A stretch of DNA of 64,000 nucleotides, taken from positions 1 to 64,000 of the forward strand of contig JAEOTZ010000072.1 in assembly GCA_016839585.1 (NCBI GenBank), given 5' to 3'. The translations under genes and the position numbers were made by a program. The first letter of the stretch is position 1, and each line of letters starts with the position of its first letter. Below, piece by piece: positions 44,700 through 53,640 of this stretch. Origin of the DNA: Promethearchaeota archaeon. Lineage in GTDB: Archaea; Asgardarchaeota; Lokiarchaeia; Sigyniarchaeales; SOKP01. Below the pieces are notes generated by a model. The model worked only from the letters and a program-made list of their open reading frames with translations, had not been told where the DNA came from and ran no database searches.

Positions 44700-45924
44700 T
44701 TAGAAATAGTGCACAGTAATATAATCAGGAACTACTACTTCCTCTTCTTTATTTTTGCAAGCAACAAAGTTTATTTTCATGTTTATTGATAGTGTGAGAA
44801 GACGTTTGGTTAAAATACCATCTATTATCAAATATTGGGTATCTTTATAATTTCTGATTTTTTCAAAAAGTTCTCCAACCATTATATCAAATAGCTTCTC
44901 CATTGCTTTATTAAAACCTATACTATGACCAGGTTCAATATCTTTAATACCCTCAATGATCGCAGATTCATTTTTAACCTTAAGATTTTTTAAAACATTA
45001 TATAGTCCCTCTTCTTTACCTGCATATTCTAATTCAACTTTTTCGATATCCTTTATTTCTTTAAACAAATTAGCGTTTTTCTTGTTTTGTAGTGCTTTTA
45101 TCAATTGCTTTCTAGTTAATTCCTCAACTTCATATCCCTCAGGAGCTCTAGCAATGAAATCAATTTTAGCAACTTGTAAAAGTTCCTTTAAAATGATCAT
45201 TCCACCCCTATCTCCATCCATAAACGCTGTTACCGAACTCTTATTTTTTGTTAATTTTATTACTGGCTTAGGCACTTGGGTTCCTTGGACTGCAATTGTA
45301 TTTTTAACACCAATCCTTAATAAGTTTAAAACATCTGCACGACCTTCCACAATTATTAAATCAGGATTAATATCTACTTCAGGTCCAGCAGGTAATTTTT
45401 CTTTACCCCAAGAAAGAATTTCTCCAAGTTTAATATCTGTGTCAATTTGTTCTTCTATTTCACTTGGTTCTAAAGATTTTTGATCCCACTCTTTTAAAAG
45501 TTCAGTAGCACGTTTAATTATTTTTTTTCGTTTTGTTTCGCGAACATCACGAATCTCTAAGAGTTTCATATCTGCTTCGCAAGGTCCAACCCTAGATACT
45601 GTTTCAACAGTCGCAGCTAATAGTGCTGTTTCTTTACGCGTGAGGCTACTAGGTATTTTAATGATCCCTTCGGAAATTCCTTCCTTGGATTCATTATCAA
45701 CCTCGATTCTTCCAATTCGTCCAGATTTTTGTAAATCCCTTAAATCCAGATCCAAAAGAAGACCTTCGGTTTAGCCGATTAAGCCGAATTGGCTTCAAGT
45801 TTCTTTATCTCTGGCCAAAAATAGCCCCCACAATATCGCTTTGTTCTACAACACCTTTAATTTTGAATTTTGTGGTGATAATATATTTTGTGGTAAATTC
45901 ATTTTGACTGGTAATCTTGATCAC
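44700..45924 (-). CDS. dnaG: Archaeal DnaG primase, interrupted by a 40-nt putative intron
   Basis: A TOPRIM protein that associates with the archaeal exosome and has primase-like activity. Exon 1 (45924-45811) encodes about 38 residues ending KGVVEQSDIVGAIFGQ, typical of the DnaG N-terminus. Exon 2 (45770-44700) encodes 356 residues starting TEGLLLDLDLRDLQKSGRIG, with TOPRIM motifs LIIVEGRADVLNLL and FMDGDRGG. Joined, 394 residues, normal for the family. Between the exons 40 nt carry stops and break the frame. A GTG at 45924 is the best start. Without splicing, only the part from 45755 has a usual start (ATG), which would lack the first 43 residues. Confidence 0.85.
45771..45810 (-). other. 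Putative 40-nt intron in dnaG with bulge-helix-bulge-like junctions
   Basis: Removing 45810-45771 joins GGCCAG to ACCGAAGG and gives Gly-Gln-Thr-Glu-Gly, the conserved DnaG sequence. A fold fits: GGCC (45816-45813) pairs with GGCT (45776-45773) as a 4-bp central helix; ATTTTT (45822-45817) pairs with GAAGGT (45767-45762) using G-U pairs; GAT pairs with ATC inside. The 5' bulge is AGA (45812-45810), cut after AG; the 3' bulge begins AAA (45772-45770), cut after AA. A hairpin AAGCC/GGCTT lies within. The 3' bulge is 5 nt rather than 3, so it is a relaxed form of the archaeal splicing motif. Confidence 0.7.
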
Positions 45925-46187
45925 TTCCTTAATTTTTATTTTTCATAATGAAATCTAAGCTCATATTCAAAATCTATGAGAGTAAAATGATATATTGTAT
46001 GAGTTTGATTTTTTGAATTTTTTAAATAATTTTAATATATAATTTAAAATCATCATTGCGATGATTATATTTTAATAGAATTATTCAATCAATTTATTTT
46101 TTGTGAATCTAAAGAATTTCTCAAAAAGTAAAAAATAATATCCTCATGAGATATTTATTTTTTAGATAAGAATTATAATCTATATCA

Positions 46188-46382
46188 ATGAGTTATTGGA
46201 ACAGAATTTTAATAGAAAAGCTTTTTTCACAATCCAAAAAAAATTATGTGAAATATAAATTAAATACAGATATAGGCAGATTTTATTTTTATTTTAAAAA
46301 AGAAAAAGGATCTGAATCTAAAGTTACAGGCAAATTGATTTTCTATCCTGATCCAAAACAACAGTTTCCTAATAAACCTTAG
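46188..46382 (+). CDS. Hypothetical small basic protein
   Basis: A 64-residue open frame. It reads MSYWNRILIEKLFSQSKKNY, then a middle with alternating Lys and aromatic residues (IGRFYFYFKKEKGSES) and a Pro-rich end (YPDPKQQFPNKP). It could be a small beta-rich protein. There is no strong Shine-Dalgarno or recognised motif. It is on the plus strand between dnaG (minus) and the Get3 gene, so it may be the first gene of a short unit. A 7-bp inverted repeat AATCATC/GATGATT stands at 46048-46066, upstream. Confidence 0.45.
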   Translation: MSYWNRILIEKLFSQSKKNYVKYKLNTDIGRFYFYFKKEKGSESKVTGKLIFYPDPKQQFPNKP

Positions 46383-46495
46383 ATAATGTTATTATCTATA
46401 TTCTTCTTTAATATTAGTTTGAATCTGATTAGCTTTTTATGGCATTTTTATTTTTATTATATAATCTTAAAAATTTAAAATCTAAAAAGCCATAA

Positions 46496-47521
46496 ATGGA
46501 GAAAATTCTCGTTTTAGGTGGTAAAGGAGGAGTTGGAAAAAGCTCTATTAGCGCTGCTACAGCCGTTTTATTATCAGATTTGCTCCCTAATAAAAAGATA
46601 CTTCTGATTTCTTTTGATATGGCACACAATCTTAGTGACCTATTTCAATTAGAGATTAATAATAAACTTACTCCATTATCTAGAAACCTCTGGGGAATTG
46701 AACCCGATGCTAATATATATGCTGAGGAATACACAAAAGAACTGATACAAAAAATGAAAACCCTAATGATACAGATGCCTATTGTTGGGATGATCCCCCA
46801 AATTGAAAAATTTATAGATAAAACTTTTACAGCAAATTCTATTCCATTGGCCCTAAAAAATGCCATGTTTTTTCAAAAAATTTTAGACGCTGAAGATATT
46901 AATACTGATGATGTTCAATTTGATATAGTTATCGCAGATTTCCCTCCTACTGCAAACATGATTACTTTATTTGAGATTCCGGAAGATCAAGTAAAAGTAG
47001 TTTTAAAATATTCTTTAAACTTCTATAATTCAATTAAAGGAGCTATTAGAAATGTTTCAAAAATGTGGAGGAATATCATAAAACCATTTGATGATCGTGA
47101 ACAGCGAAGAGAATTAGGAAAAGAAATCTTTAATATGATTGTAGAGCTCGAAAAGCGCGGTGAACGAATTTCAGATCTGATTCACGATATTGGTTCACTT
47201 AGACTTGTTACTATTGCTGAAAAGCCGAGTTTTGAGGAAATAAAAAGAGCGAGAGATTTAACGGAAAAATATATTAAATTAGAAGGAGTTCACATTAATA
47301 TGATTACTCCTGAAGCAAAAAAATGTGATTTTTGCAATATTCTACACTCAAATCAACTAAAATATATCAAAGAAATTAAAAGTGAATTTAAAAAATTAAA
47401 GATCTGGCAATCTAAAAGACTTAAAGAAGAACCTATTGGAATAAATGGTTTGAAAAAATTAGCTTATGAGATTTATGGAGTAGATATTAACGCAGAGAAT
47501 ATTTTAAATCCAAAAATATAA
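46496..47521 (+). CDS. Get3/ArsA-type ATPase
   Basis: A 341-residue deviant-Walker ATPase. GGKGGVGKSS (residues 8-17) is the P-loop with the intermonomer Lys, then SFDMAHNLSDLF as switch I, and DFPPTANMI in the switch II place. The CxxC at C277 and C280 (KKCDFCNILHSNQLKYI) with downstream Gln and Tyr is typical of Get3-like proteins that form a zinc-linked dimer. Roles could be tail-anchored protein delivery or arsenite export; no arsenite pump is nearby, so Get3-like is favoured. The middle helical region (MKTLMIQMPIVGMIPQIEKF) is hydrophobic like the client groove. Confidence 0.85.
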   Translation: MEKILVLGGKGGVGKSSISAATAVLLSDLLPNKKILLISFDMAHNLSDLFQLEINNKLTPLSRNLWGIEPDANIYAEEYTKELIQKMKTLMIQMPIVGMIPQIEKFIDKTFTANSIPLALKNAMFFQKILDAEDINTDDVQFDIVIADFPPTANMITLFEIPEDQVKVVLKYSLNFYNSIKGAIRNVSKMWRNIIKPFDDREQRRELGKEIFNMIVELEKRGERISDLIHDIGSLRLVTIAEKPSFEEIKRARDLTEKYIKLEGVHINMITPEAKKCDFCNILHSNQLKYIKEIKSEFKKLKIWQSKRLKEEPIGINGLKKLAYEIYGVDINAENILNPKI

Positions 47522-47559
47522 TATTATGAATAAGATTAAGCTTTTAAAATACTAAAAAT

Positions 47560-48840
47560 TTAGGTTCCTTCAAGATAGCCATGAATATAGTTATATTGTT
47601 CCTCTGTTAATTTATCTATCTTAATACCCATCGATTCTAATTTTAGGAAGCCAACTTTATCATCAATTTCAGGGGGAATATTAATAATTCCAGCCTTCCA
47701 TGAACCCTTATTTCTAACAATATATTCTGACATTAAAGATTGTAATCCAAAACTCATATCCATTACTTCACTTGGATGACCTTCAGATAAAACTAGATTT
47801 GCCAAACGTCCCTTTGCCAATAAATATATTTTATTACCATTTGGAAGTATTAATTCCTCAACATGTCTACGAATAGGTTTAATTTCTATTGCATATTCGT
47901 ATAATTCTTTTGTGGGGATTTCAATATCAAAGTGTCCCAAATTTCCAAGAATAACTCCATCCTTAAGCATGTCAAATACTTCAGGTCTTGGAGGTAGAAC
48001 ATGCTTGCAACCTGTTGCGGTTAAGATAATTTCCGCATTTGGAACTGCTTTGGCAATTGGCATAACCTGATATCCTGCGAACCTTGCTTGAAGCGCTTTT
48101 ATTGGATCAACTTCGGTTATAATAACATCAGCTCCTAAACCTCTTGCTCTAAGTGCCATTCCTGAGCTGCAATGGCCATAACCTGCAATGACTACTTTCT
48201 TTCCCGCAAAAAGGACATGCATCCCGTAAATTGCTGAAATAATCCCTTGTCCTGTACCTAGCTCATTATCGAACTGGTTTTTACATCTTGCATCATTTAC
48301 AGGAAATAATGGAACTTTTAATGCTCCTTGTTTATCCATGGCCCTAAATCTCTTTACGCCTGTTGTTGTTTCCTCCTGGCATCCAATAATAGTTCCTTTT
48401 TCTATTAGTTCTGGAAATTCGTTATGCAATGTAACGATCATATCTCCTCCATCATCAATTAAGATATTTGGTTTAGCTTCTAAGCATTTTCTAATACACC
48501 AATAAAACTCTTCATCTGTATTGCCATGCCACGCGAATACATTTATATCTTCTTTAATTAGAGCCGCAGCAACATCATCTTGAGTGGATAATGGATTACT
48601 ACCACATAGATAAACTTCTGCTCCTCCCGATTTTAATGTTCGAGCTAAGTTTCCCGTTTCTTTTGTTATATGAAGACATCCTGCGATAACAACACCTACT
48701 AAAGGCTTTTCCTTCGTAAATCTATCTCGAATTACTTTAGCAGTTACAGGCATTTTCCTTTCCGCAACGTATAATGCTTCTTTTCCCTTTTCACTTAAAG
48801 ACTCATCGGCGACTTTGTAATTTACCATTTTATAAATCAC
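47560..48840 (-). CDS. ahcY: S-adenosylhomocysteine hydrolase
   Basis: A 426-residue AhcY that splits S-adenosylhomocysteine into adenosine and homocysteine, keeping the methylation cycle open for the many methyltransferases in this window. It has CLHITKETGNLARTLKSGGA, SNPLSTQDDVAAAL, ETTTGVKRFRAM, NELGTGQGIISAI and the NAD site GYGHCSSGMALRARGLGADV. Length is the usual archaeal one. It is divergent from a double Lrp-type regulator, which might control it. Confidence 0.96.
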   Translation of the reverse strand: MIYKMVNYKVADESLSEKGKEALYVAERKMPVTAKVIRDRFTKEKPLVGVVIAGCLHITKETGNLARTLKSGGAEVYLCGSNPLSTQDDVAAALIKEDINVFAWHGNTDEEFYWCIRKCLEAKPNILIDDGGDMIVTLHNEFPELIEKGTIIGCQEETTTGVKRFRAMDKQGALKVPLFPVNDARCKNQFDNELGTGQGIISAIYGMHVLFAGKKVVIAGYGHCSSGMALRARGLGADVIITEVDPIKALQARFAGYQVMPIAKAVPNAEIILTATGCKHVLPPRPEVFDMLKDGVILGNLGHFDIEIPTKELYEYAIEIKPIRRHVEELILPNGNKIYLLAKGRLANLVLSEGHPSEVMDMSFGLQSLMSEYIVRNKGSWKAGIINIPPEIDDKVGFLKLESMGIKIDKLTEEQYNYIHGYLEGT

Positions 48841-48955
48841 CTATTTTAAATTATTATGATTAATATTAGTAATTTTATGATCTTATTTAAATATGATCTT
48901 GGAAAATTGTATAATAATTATAAAAAGTTTAAGCAAATTATTATATATTTAAAAA

Positions 48956-49891
48956 ATGTATACTGAATTAATACAAAAATTGTATTCCAAAACAAAACCG
49001 AATATTACAAAAATTTCAAGAGAATTAAAGATTACAAGAGTTACTTTCCAAAATAGATTTGAACAGTTAGCTCGAGAACATATAATCAAGAACTTTACTA
49101 TAAATATTAATCCAAATATTTCACCAAATTTGAAATATATCATTCTTGAAATAAAAACTAATCCAAAAGAACCTCATCTTGTAGAAGAATTACAAAAAAT
49201 ACCCCAGTTAAAAATTTTAGATGGAATTTTTGGTGAGTTTTCACTCCTTACTTTATTTATTTTTAAAGATTCAAATGAATTTAGTCAAGTTTTAAATATA
49301 ATAGATAAAATAATGTCAAATTCTTATTTTAAAAAATATCAATTAGTTGAAGCAATTAGAGTTTACAAAACCTATGGAATTGAATTGACAAAAGTTAGAC
49401 TAGATGTTAATTATACTTTGGATAATATTAATTATTTAATTTTAAAAATTTTAGAAGAAGATCAAGGATTAAAATTGCTATCTACTTTTGAAATTTCTCG
49501 GATATTAAAAAGAAAATATCAAATTGAGATTTCTCAGTCAACAATTTACAATAGGATTAAAAATCTTGAACAAACAGGAATTATCTTAAATTATGCAATA
49601 AATTTTAATCCAAGCAAATTAGGATTTAAGGGAAAATTTTTTATTAGAATCAAACCAAGAGATACTTCAAAATATAACCAAATTGCTTTAAAATTAAAAA
49701 AGAAGCAAGAAATCACCCATCTATTTAGGATTGGTGAACAATATGGATTATTTGCCATTGTTCGAGTAAGAAATATTGAAGATTATGCATCTTTTATAAA
49801 ATATCTTTATGAAACAGAAGAAATAGAAGATACTTTTACCATTTTTGTCCTAGATGAGTTAAAACCATATACAAATTTTAAGTTTTATTAA
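48956..49891 (+). CDS. Tandem Lrp/AsnC-type transcription regulator
   Basis: A 311-residue protein with two Lrp-like units. Unit 1 (1-150) has an HTH (NITKISRELKITRVTFQNRF) and a RAM-like ligand domain. Unit 2 (about 155-311) repeats the layout, with HTH LKRKYQIEISQSTIYNRIKN and ligand part ending in ITHLFRIGEQYGLFAIVRVR. Ordinary Lrp proteins have one unit of about 150 residues, so this is a duplicated or fused form, probably a built-in dimer. It is divergent from ahcY (115-bp shared region), which suggests local control. Ligand is unknown. Confidence 0.85.
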   Translation: MYTELIQKLYSKTKPNITKISRELKITRVTFQNRFEQLAREHIIKNFTININPNISPNLKYIILEIKTNPKEPHLVEELQKIPQLKILDGIFGEFSLLTLFIFKDSNEFSQVLNIIDKIMSNSYFKKYQLVEAIRVYKTYGIELTKVRLDVNYTLDNINYLILKILEEDQGLKLLSTFEISRILKRKYQIEISQSTIYNRIKNLEQTGIILNYAINFNPSKLGFKGKFFIRIKPRDTSKYNQIALKLKKKQEITHLFRIGEQYGLFAIVRVRNIEDYASFIKYLYETEEIEDTFTIFVLDELKPYTNFKFY

Positions 49892-50034
49892 AAAAACTGT
49901 TTTATAAATCCAAAGAAAGTTGTTGAATTTAGGAAATCTATTTCTAATTACATGTAACTAAATTCTTAATAACTTTCGGATATTTCATTAAATAATACGA
50001 AAAATAAATCCTATAATATCTTTTATTAAAAAAG

Positions 50035-52122
50035 ATGACTCATTTTTTTGAAGTAATAAGTACAAAGGTTGGTTATTCAAGAATAGGACGGGTTTTAATA
50101 TCTAAAAAACCTAAAATTTATGGCAAAACACCTAATATCCTTATTCCTATAAGAAATGTTTTAATGCATCAATTAGATTTTATAGAACAATTTGAAAACC
50201 ATGATTTTTTCGTAATTACTAAAGAAATTTTTTTAAAAATTAGTTTTATCAGGGATAAATTCAAAAAAACAGGATTTATTTTTACTCACACAGGGAAATT
50301 AGAAAGATTTCAACAAATACTAGTTGAAAATTCAGATATTTTTTTTGAGGATAATATAATATCAATAATTCCATTTAATATTCCAACTACAATTATTAAT
50401 AAGGATTTTGTTCATAAGGAAATTGAAAATTATATTAATTCTGCTGAAAAAATTCTAAAAAATAATCCGAATCTTAATTTTGGTATAACTATAAAAATAT
50501 TTGATTACCCTAAATTAGTTAATCTATATTTTCCACTGATAAGAAATAATGAAAATATCAAAATATTAAATTTAGCGGATATCTTCGATAATTTTAGCTA
50601 CTTCAGGAACATAATCGGACTTCTTGGCGAAATTAAAACACATTTAGATAATAATATTATTATAATGGCTTCTGGTAGGGTAATTCCTAAATTTTATCCA
50701 ATTTTAATATACCTTGGAGTCGATCTAATAGATAGTTCTTATTTAATGTATTTATCAGGAGAAAATTTCTATGATTCGATAGAATACTTGTTACCAATCT
50801 ATAAAATAAAATTTTTACCTTGTTCTTGCGTTGCGTGTCAAGGAAAATTAAAGAATTTATTAGAAGATAAATATTCATCCGAAAAAATTGATCTACTTTG
50901 TTTACATAATTTAATATCAGCGTTTAATTATATGAAAAAAATCAAACAGTATATATCTTATGAAGATTTTAGAGCATTTGTCGAAAAATCTTCTCTAGAT
51001 GATACTAATGTAATTTCAATTCTAAAAGTTTTAGATAAATCTTATTTTGACCTCATAAGATACGAGACGCCAATAGTCCAAGAAAATAAAATTGTTAAAT
51101 GTTTTGGACCCTCATCATATTATAGACCGGATTTCCAAGAATTTAGAGTAAGAACCATAGAAAATTTTGAACCAGAGCCATGGACTAGACTAATTATATT
51201 ACTTCCATGTTCTGCTAAAAAACCATATTCAGAATCTAAGTCACATAAATTATTTCATAAAGCAATTAGAAAATTTTCAGAATTTCCCCATTTCCAAGAA
51301 TTTATTTTAACTTCACCTTTAGGGATTATACCAAGACAATTAGAAAATATTTATCCTGTTAATTCATATGATATTTCAGTTACTGGAGAATGGGATAATG
51401 AAGAACTTAATATTACTGTAGAAATGCTTGTGAAAATATTAGAGAAATATAATAAAGATATTCCAATAATTTGTCATCTTGAAAATGGTTATCTTGAAAT
51501 TGCCAAGAAAGCAACTTCAAAGTTAGAGCACAATTTTATCTTTTCTAAAATATATGGAAGAACAACTTCTAAAGAATCACTTCAATCTTTGGAGAATTTA
51601 ATTAAAGAACAAAAAGATAAGTACATAGTAAACGAAAGTCTTCCAAGAAAAGATTTTATCTCAAAAACCTGGATAAGAAAGTTCATAAAAATATTAGATT
51701 ATCAGTTTGGTCCAGGTTCAGGAGTAAAAATTATTTCTAGTGGGATAGTTCTAAAGAAGAATAAAGCTTCTACTCAAATTAGCTTAATAAACTCTAATAA
51801 GAATGAAGAAATAGGTGTTTTTAAATTCAAAACTGGACAAATTAGCTTAAACCTTAAAGGAATCATTCAAATTACTCAAGATCCAAGTTCTATTAAATCC
51901 AATTATATTATGTTTGATGGAGAAGAGATTATGGGAAACACATTATTTCGAGCAGGAATTTTAAATTGGAGTTCTGATCTAATCCCAAATAATCATGTTA
52001 TCATCCTTGATAAAAAGAAAAAGAATATAATTGCAATAGGAGAGCTGTTAGTAGGGTCAAATTTTATCAAAAATTCAAAAGCAGGAAGGATAGTAAAAAT
52101 TTATGAAAAAGCACAATTCTAA
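50035..52122 (+). CDS. arcS: Archaeosine synthase ArcS (TgtA2), alpha subunit
   Basis: A 695-residue protein. The N-terminal half resembles the Tgt TIM-barrel relative, with CSCVACQGKLKNLLED zinc residues. The middle has PCSAKKPYSESKSH, the signature of archaeosine synthase. The C-terminal about 80 residues form a PUA domain (FRAGILNWSSDLIPNNHVII). It adds lysine to preQ0 at position 15 of tRNA. Its stop overlaps the RaSEA start by 20 bp; together they form the two-component archaeosine synthase in which RaSEA cuts the lysine adduct. It starts with ATG at 50035. Confidence 0.92.
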   Translation: MTHFFEVISTKVGYSRIGRVLISKKPKIYGKTPNILIPIRNVLMHQLDFIEQFENHDFFVITKEIFLKISFIRDKFKKTGFIFTHTGKLERFQQILVENSDIFFEDNIISIIPFNIPTTIINKDFVHKEIENYINSAEKILKNNPNLNFGITIKIFDYPKLVNLYFPLIRNNENIKILNLADIFDNFSYFRNIIGLLGEIKTHLDNNIIIMASGRVIPKFYPILIYLGVDLIDSSYLMYLSGENFYDSIEYLLPIYKIKFLPCSCVACQGKLKNLLEDKYSSEKIDLLCLHNLISAFNYMKKIKQYISYEDFRAFVEKSSLDDTNVISILKVLDKSYFDLIRYETPIVQENKIVKCFGPSSYYRPDFQEFRVRTIENFEPEPWTRLIILLPCSAKKPYSESKSHKLFHKAIRKFSEFPHFQEFILTSPLGIIPRQLENIYPVNSYDISVTGEWDNEELNITVEMLVKILEKYNKDIPIICHLENGYLEIAKKATSKLEHNFIFSKIYGRTTSKESLQSLENLIKEQKDKYIVNESLPRKDFISKTWIRKFIKILDYQFGPGSGVKIISSGIVLKKNKASTQISLINSNKNEEIGVFKFKTGQISLNLKGIIQITQDPSSIKSNYIMFDGEEIMGNTLFRAGILNWSSDLIPNNHVIILDKKKKNIIAIGELLVGSNFIKNSKAGRIVKIYEKAQF

Positions 52123-53203
52123 AATTACCTATAATGAATCATTGACCGAAAAAATATTTTTTTATAGGCAACAAACCTTAAAAAGAAAGAAAAAATACGA
52201 TCAAGAGCAATTAAACAAGCCAATTACTTTTTGGATAAAAAAGGAAAGACTTTTAGGTGAAATTGGGAAGGAATTCACTATTATTTTGAGAACTAGAGGA
52301 TGTGATTGGGCATTAGGAGCTCATGGTGGATGCTCAATGTGCGGTTATATTAAAGACGCTAATATAGAAAATGTTGCTCCTACGCAAATAAAAAATCAGT
52401 TTGATTATGCTCTAAGTAATAAATTAAATGAAATCAATAAAGATACTGATAATTACGTTTTAAAATTATTTAATTCTGGTAGTTTTCTTGATGAGGGTGA
52501 AATAAGTGAAAATGTTCGAAGATATATTTATGAAAAAATCGCAAGCATAGGAAAAATTAAAGAGGTTGTTTTGGAATCAAGAGTAGAGTATATAACTCCA
52601 GATAAACTCATTGAAATAAAGCGATATTTAAAAAATAAATATCTTGAGATTGGAATAGGACTTGAAGCCATAGATGATTACATAAGAAATAATTATATCA
52701 ATAAGGGGCTTTTATTTAGTGATTTTAAAAATGCTATTCAAATATGTAAAGAACATAATATTGGGGTAAAAGCATATTTATTATTTAAACCTCCATTCGT
52801 AAATGAACAAGGAGCAATGGATGACTGTGAAAATTCAATAAAAGAATTAATAGAATTAAAAGTAAATTCTATATCAATAAATCCTTTAAATATTCAAAAA
52901 GGCACATTTACGGAATTTTTATGGTTTCAAAAAAGATATAGACCACCATGGTATTACTCACTATTTAAATGTTTAAAAAGATCATTATCACAAGAGGATT
53001 TAAAAACAGTGAGAATTTTATCTGATCCTTCAGGAGCAGGAACTAAAAGGGGGATTCATAATTGTCTAAAGAGGGAATGTGAGAGCTCTGCCAAAGAAGT
53101 TTTAAGAAAGTTTGTTCTTACTCAAGATTTAAGAGAATTAGATAAAGAGACATTTGATTGTAACTGTAAAAAAAAGTATAAAATGCAAAAATCTTATTAT
53201 TGA
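52103..53203 (+). CDS. raSEA: Archaeosine synthase beta subunit RaSEA (radical SAM)
   Basis: A 366-residue radical SAM enzyme. The iron-sulfur cluster motif is RGCDWALGAHGGCSMCGYIK (CX9CX2C). Later segments VVLESRVEYITPDKL, IGIGLEAIDDYIRNNYINKG and VKAYLLFKPPFVNEQ are typical of the Elp3-like subgroup found with ArcS. The C-terminus has four more Cys (NCLKRECESS; CNCKKKYK) that might hold zinc or a second cluster. It converts the lysine-preQ0 adduct on tRNA to archaeosine. It overlaps arcS by 20 bp, so they are translated together. Confidence 0.92.
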   Translation: MKKHNSKITYNESLTEKIFFYRQQTLKRKKKYDQEQLNKPITFWIKKERLLGEIGKEFTIILRTRGCDWALGAHGGCSMCGYIKDANIENVAPTQIKNQFDYALSNKLNEINKDTDNYVLKLFNSGSFLDEGEISENVRRYIYEKIASIGKIKEVVLESRVEYITPDKLIEIKRYLKNKYLEIGIGLEAIDDYIRNNYINKGLLFSDFKNAIQICKEHNIGVKAYLLFKPPFVNEQGAMDDCENSIKELIELKVNSISINPLNIQKGTFTEFLWFQKRYRPPWYYSLFKCLKRSLSQEDLKTVRILSDPSGAGTKRGIHNCLKRECESSAKEVLRKFVLTQDLRELDKETFDCNCKKKYKMQKSYY

Positions 53204-53344
53204 ACATCTCTATTTCATGATTAGTTTTTTTTGTCATAAGGGGAATTGCCATTTTTGTAATTTATTATCAAAAAAACCATTATATTTAAATAATAACCAC
53301 CAATGTTTTATTTTATATTTGAATTACTAAGCTAGGCATTACGC

Positions 53345-53593
53345 TTGAAAAACTGGGTTAAATTAAATCTATTTTATGTTGGCAAATCAAAAAAGCATTA
53401 TATTTTTAGAGCAAAACAATGGAATAGAAAATTAGAAAAATTGTTAAAGCAATCACTTTTTAATGAAAAATATGAGAAGATTGGATATATTAAAGATATA
53501 TTTGGCCCATTTGAATTACCATTTCTTTCAATAAAAACCTTACCCGGTCAGCAATTTGACCCTAATGATAAATTTTATGCTAATTTGACCTAG
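53345..53593 (+). CDS. gar1: H/ACA RNP protein Gar1
   Basis: An 82-residue Gar1-like protein. The conserved Gar1/Naf1 segment is IGYIKDIFGPFELPFLSIKT, with the G-x-[IV]-x-D-I-F-G-P motif and a terminal FDPNDKFYANL. Gar1 helps the H/ACA RNA-guided pseudouridine synthase (Cbf5, Nop10, L7Ae), none of which is in the window. It begins with TTG. It is 47 bp before TFB, the usual archaeal gene pair. Confidence 0.92.
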   Translation: MKNWVKLNLFYVGKSKKHYIFRAKQWNRKLEKLLKQSLFNEKYEKIGYIKDIFGPFELPFLSIKTLPGQQFDPNDKFYANLT

Positions 53594-53640
53594 ATTTTTA
53601 AAGATCTTTTTAAAAAATGTTTTAAAATAAGGTGTAATCG

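Noticed and set aside
45771-45840. Possible tRNA or small RNA hairpin at the dnaG start
   Set aside because: The hairpins AAGCC/GGCTT and TTCGG/CCGAA do not form a cloverleaf, and the surrounding sequence is clearly DnaG exon sequence; an intron explains it better.
46048-46066. Inverted repeat AATCATC/GATGATT between dnaG and the 64-residue gene
   Set aside because: Only 7 bp per arm with AT-rich arms and no link to a promoter element, so it is mentioned with the gene but not reported as a finding.
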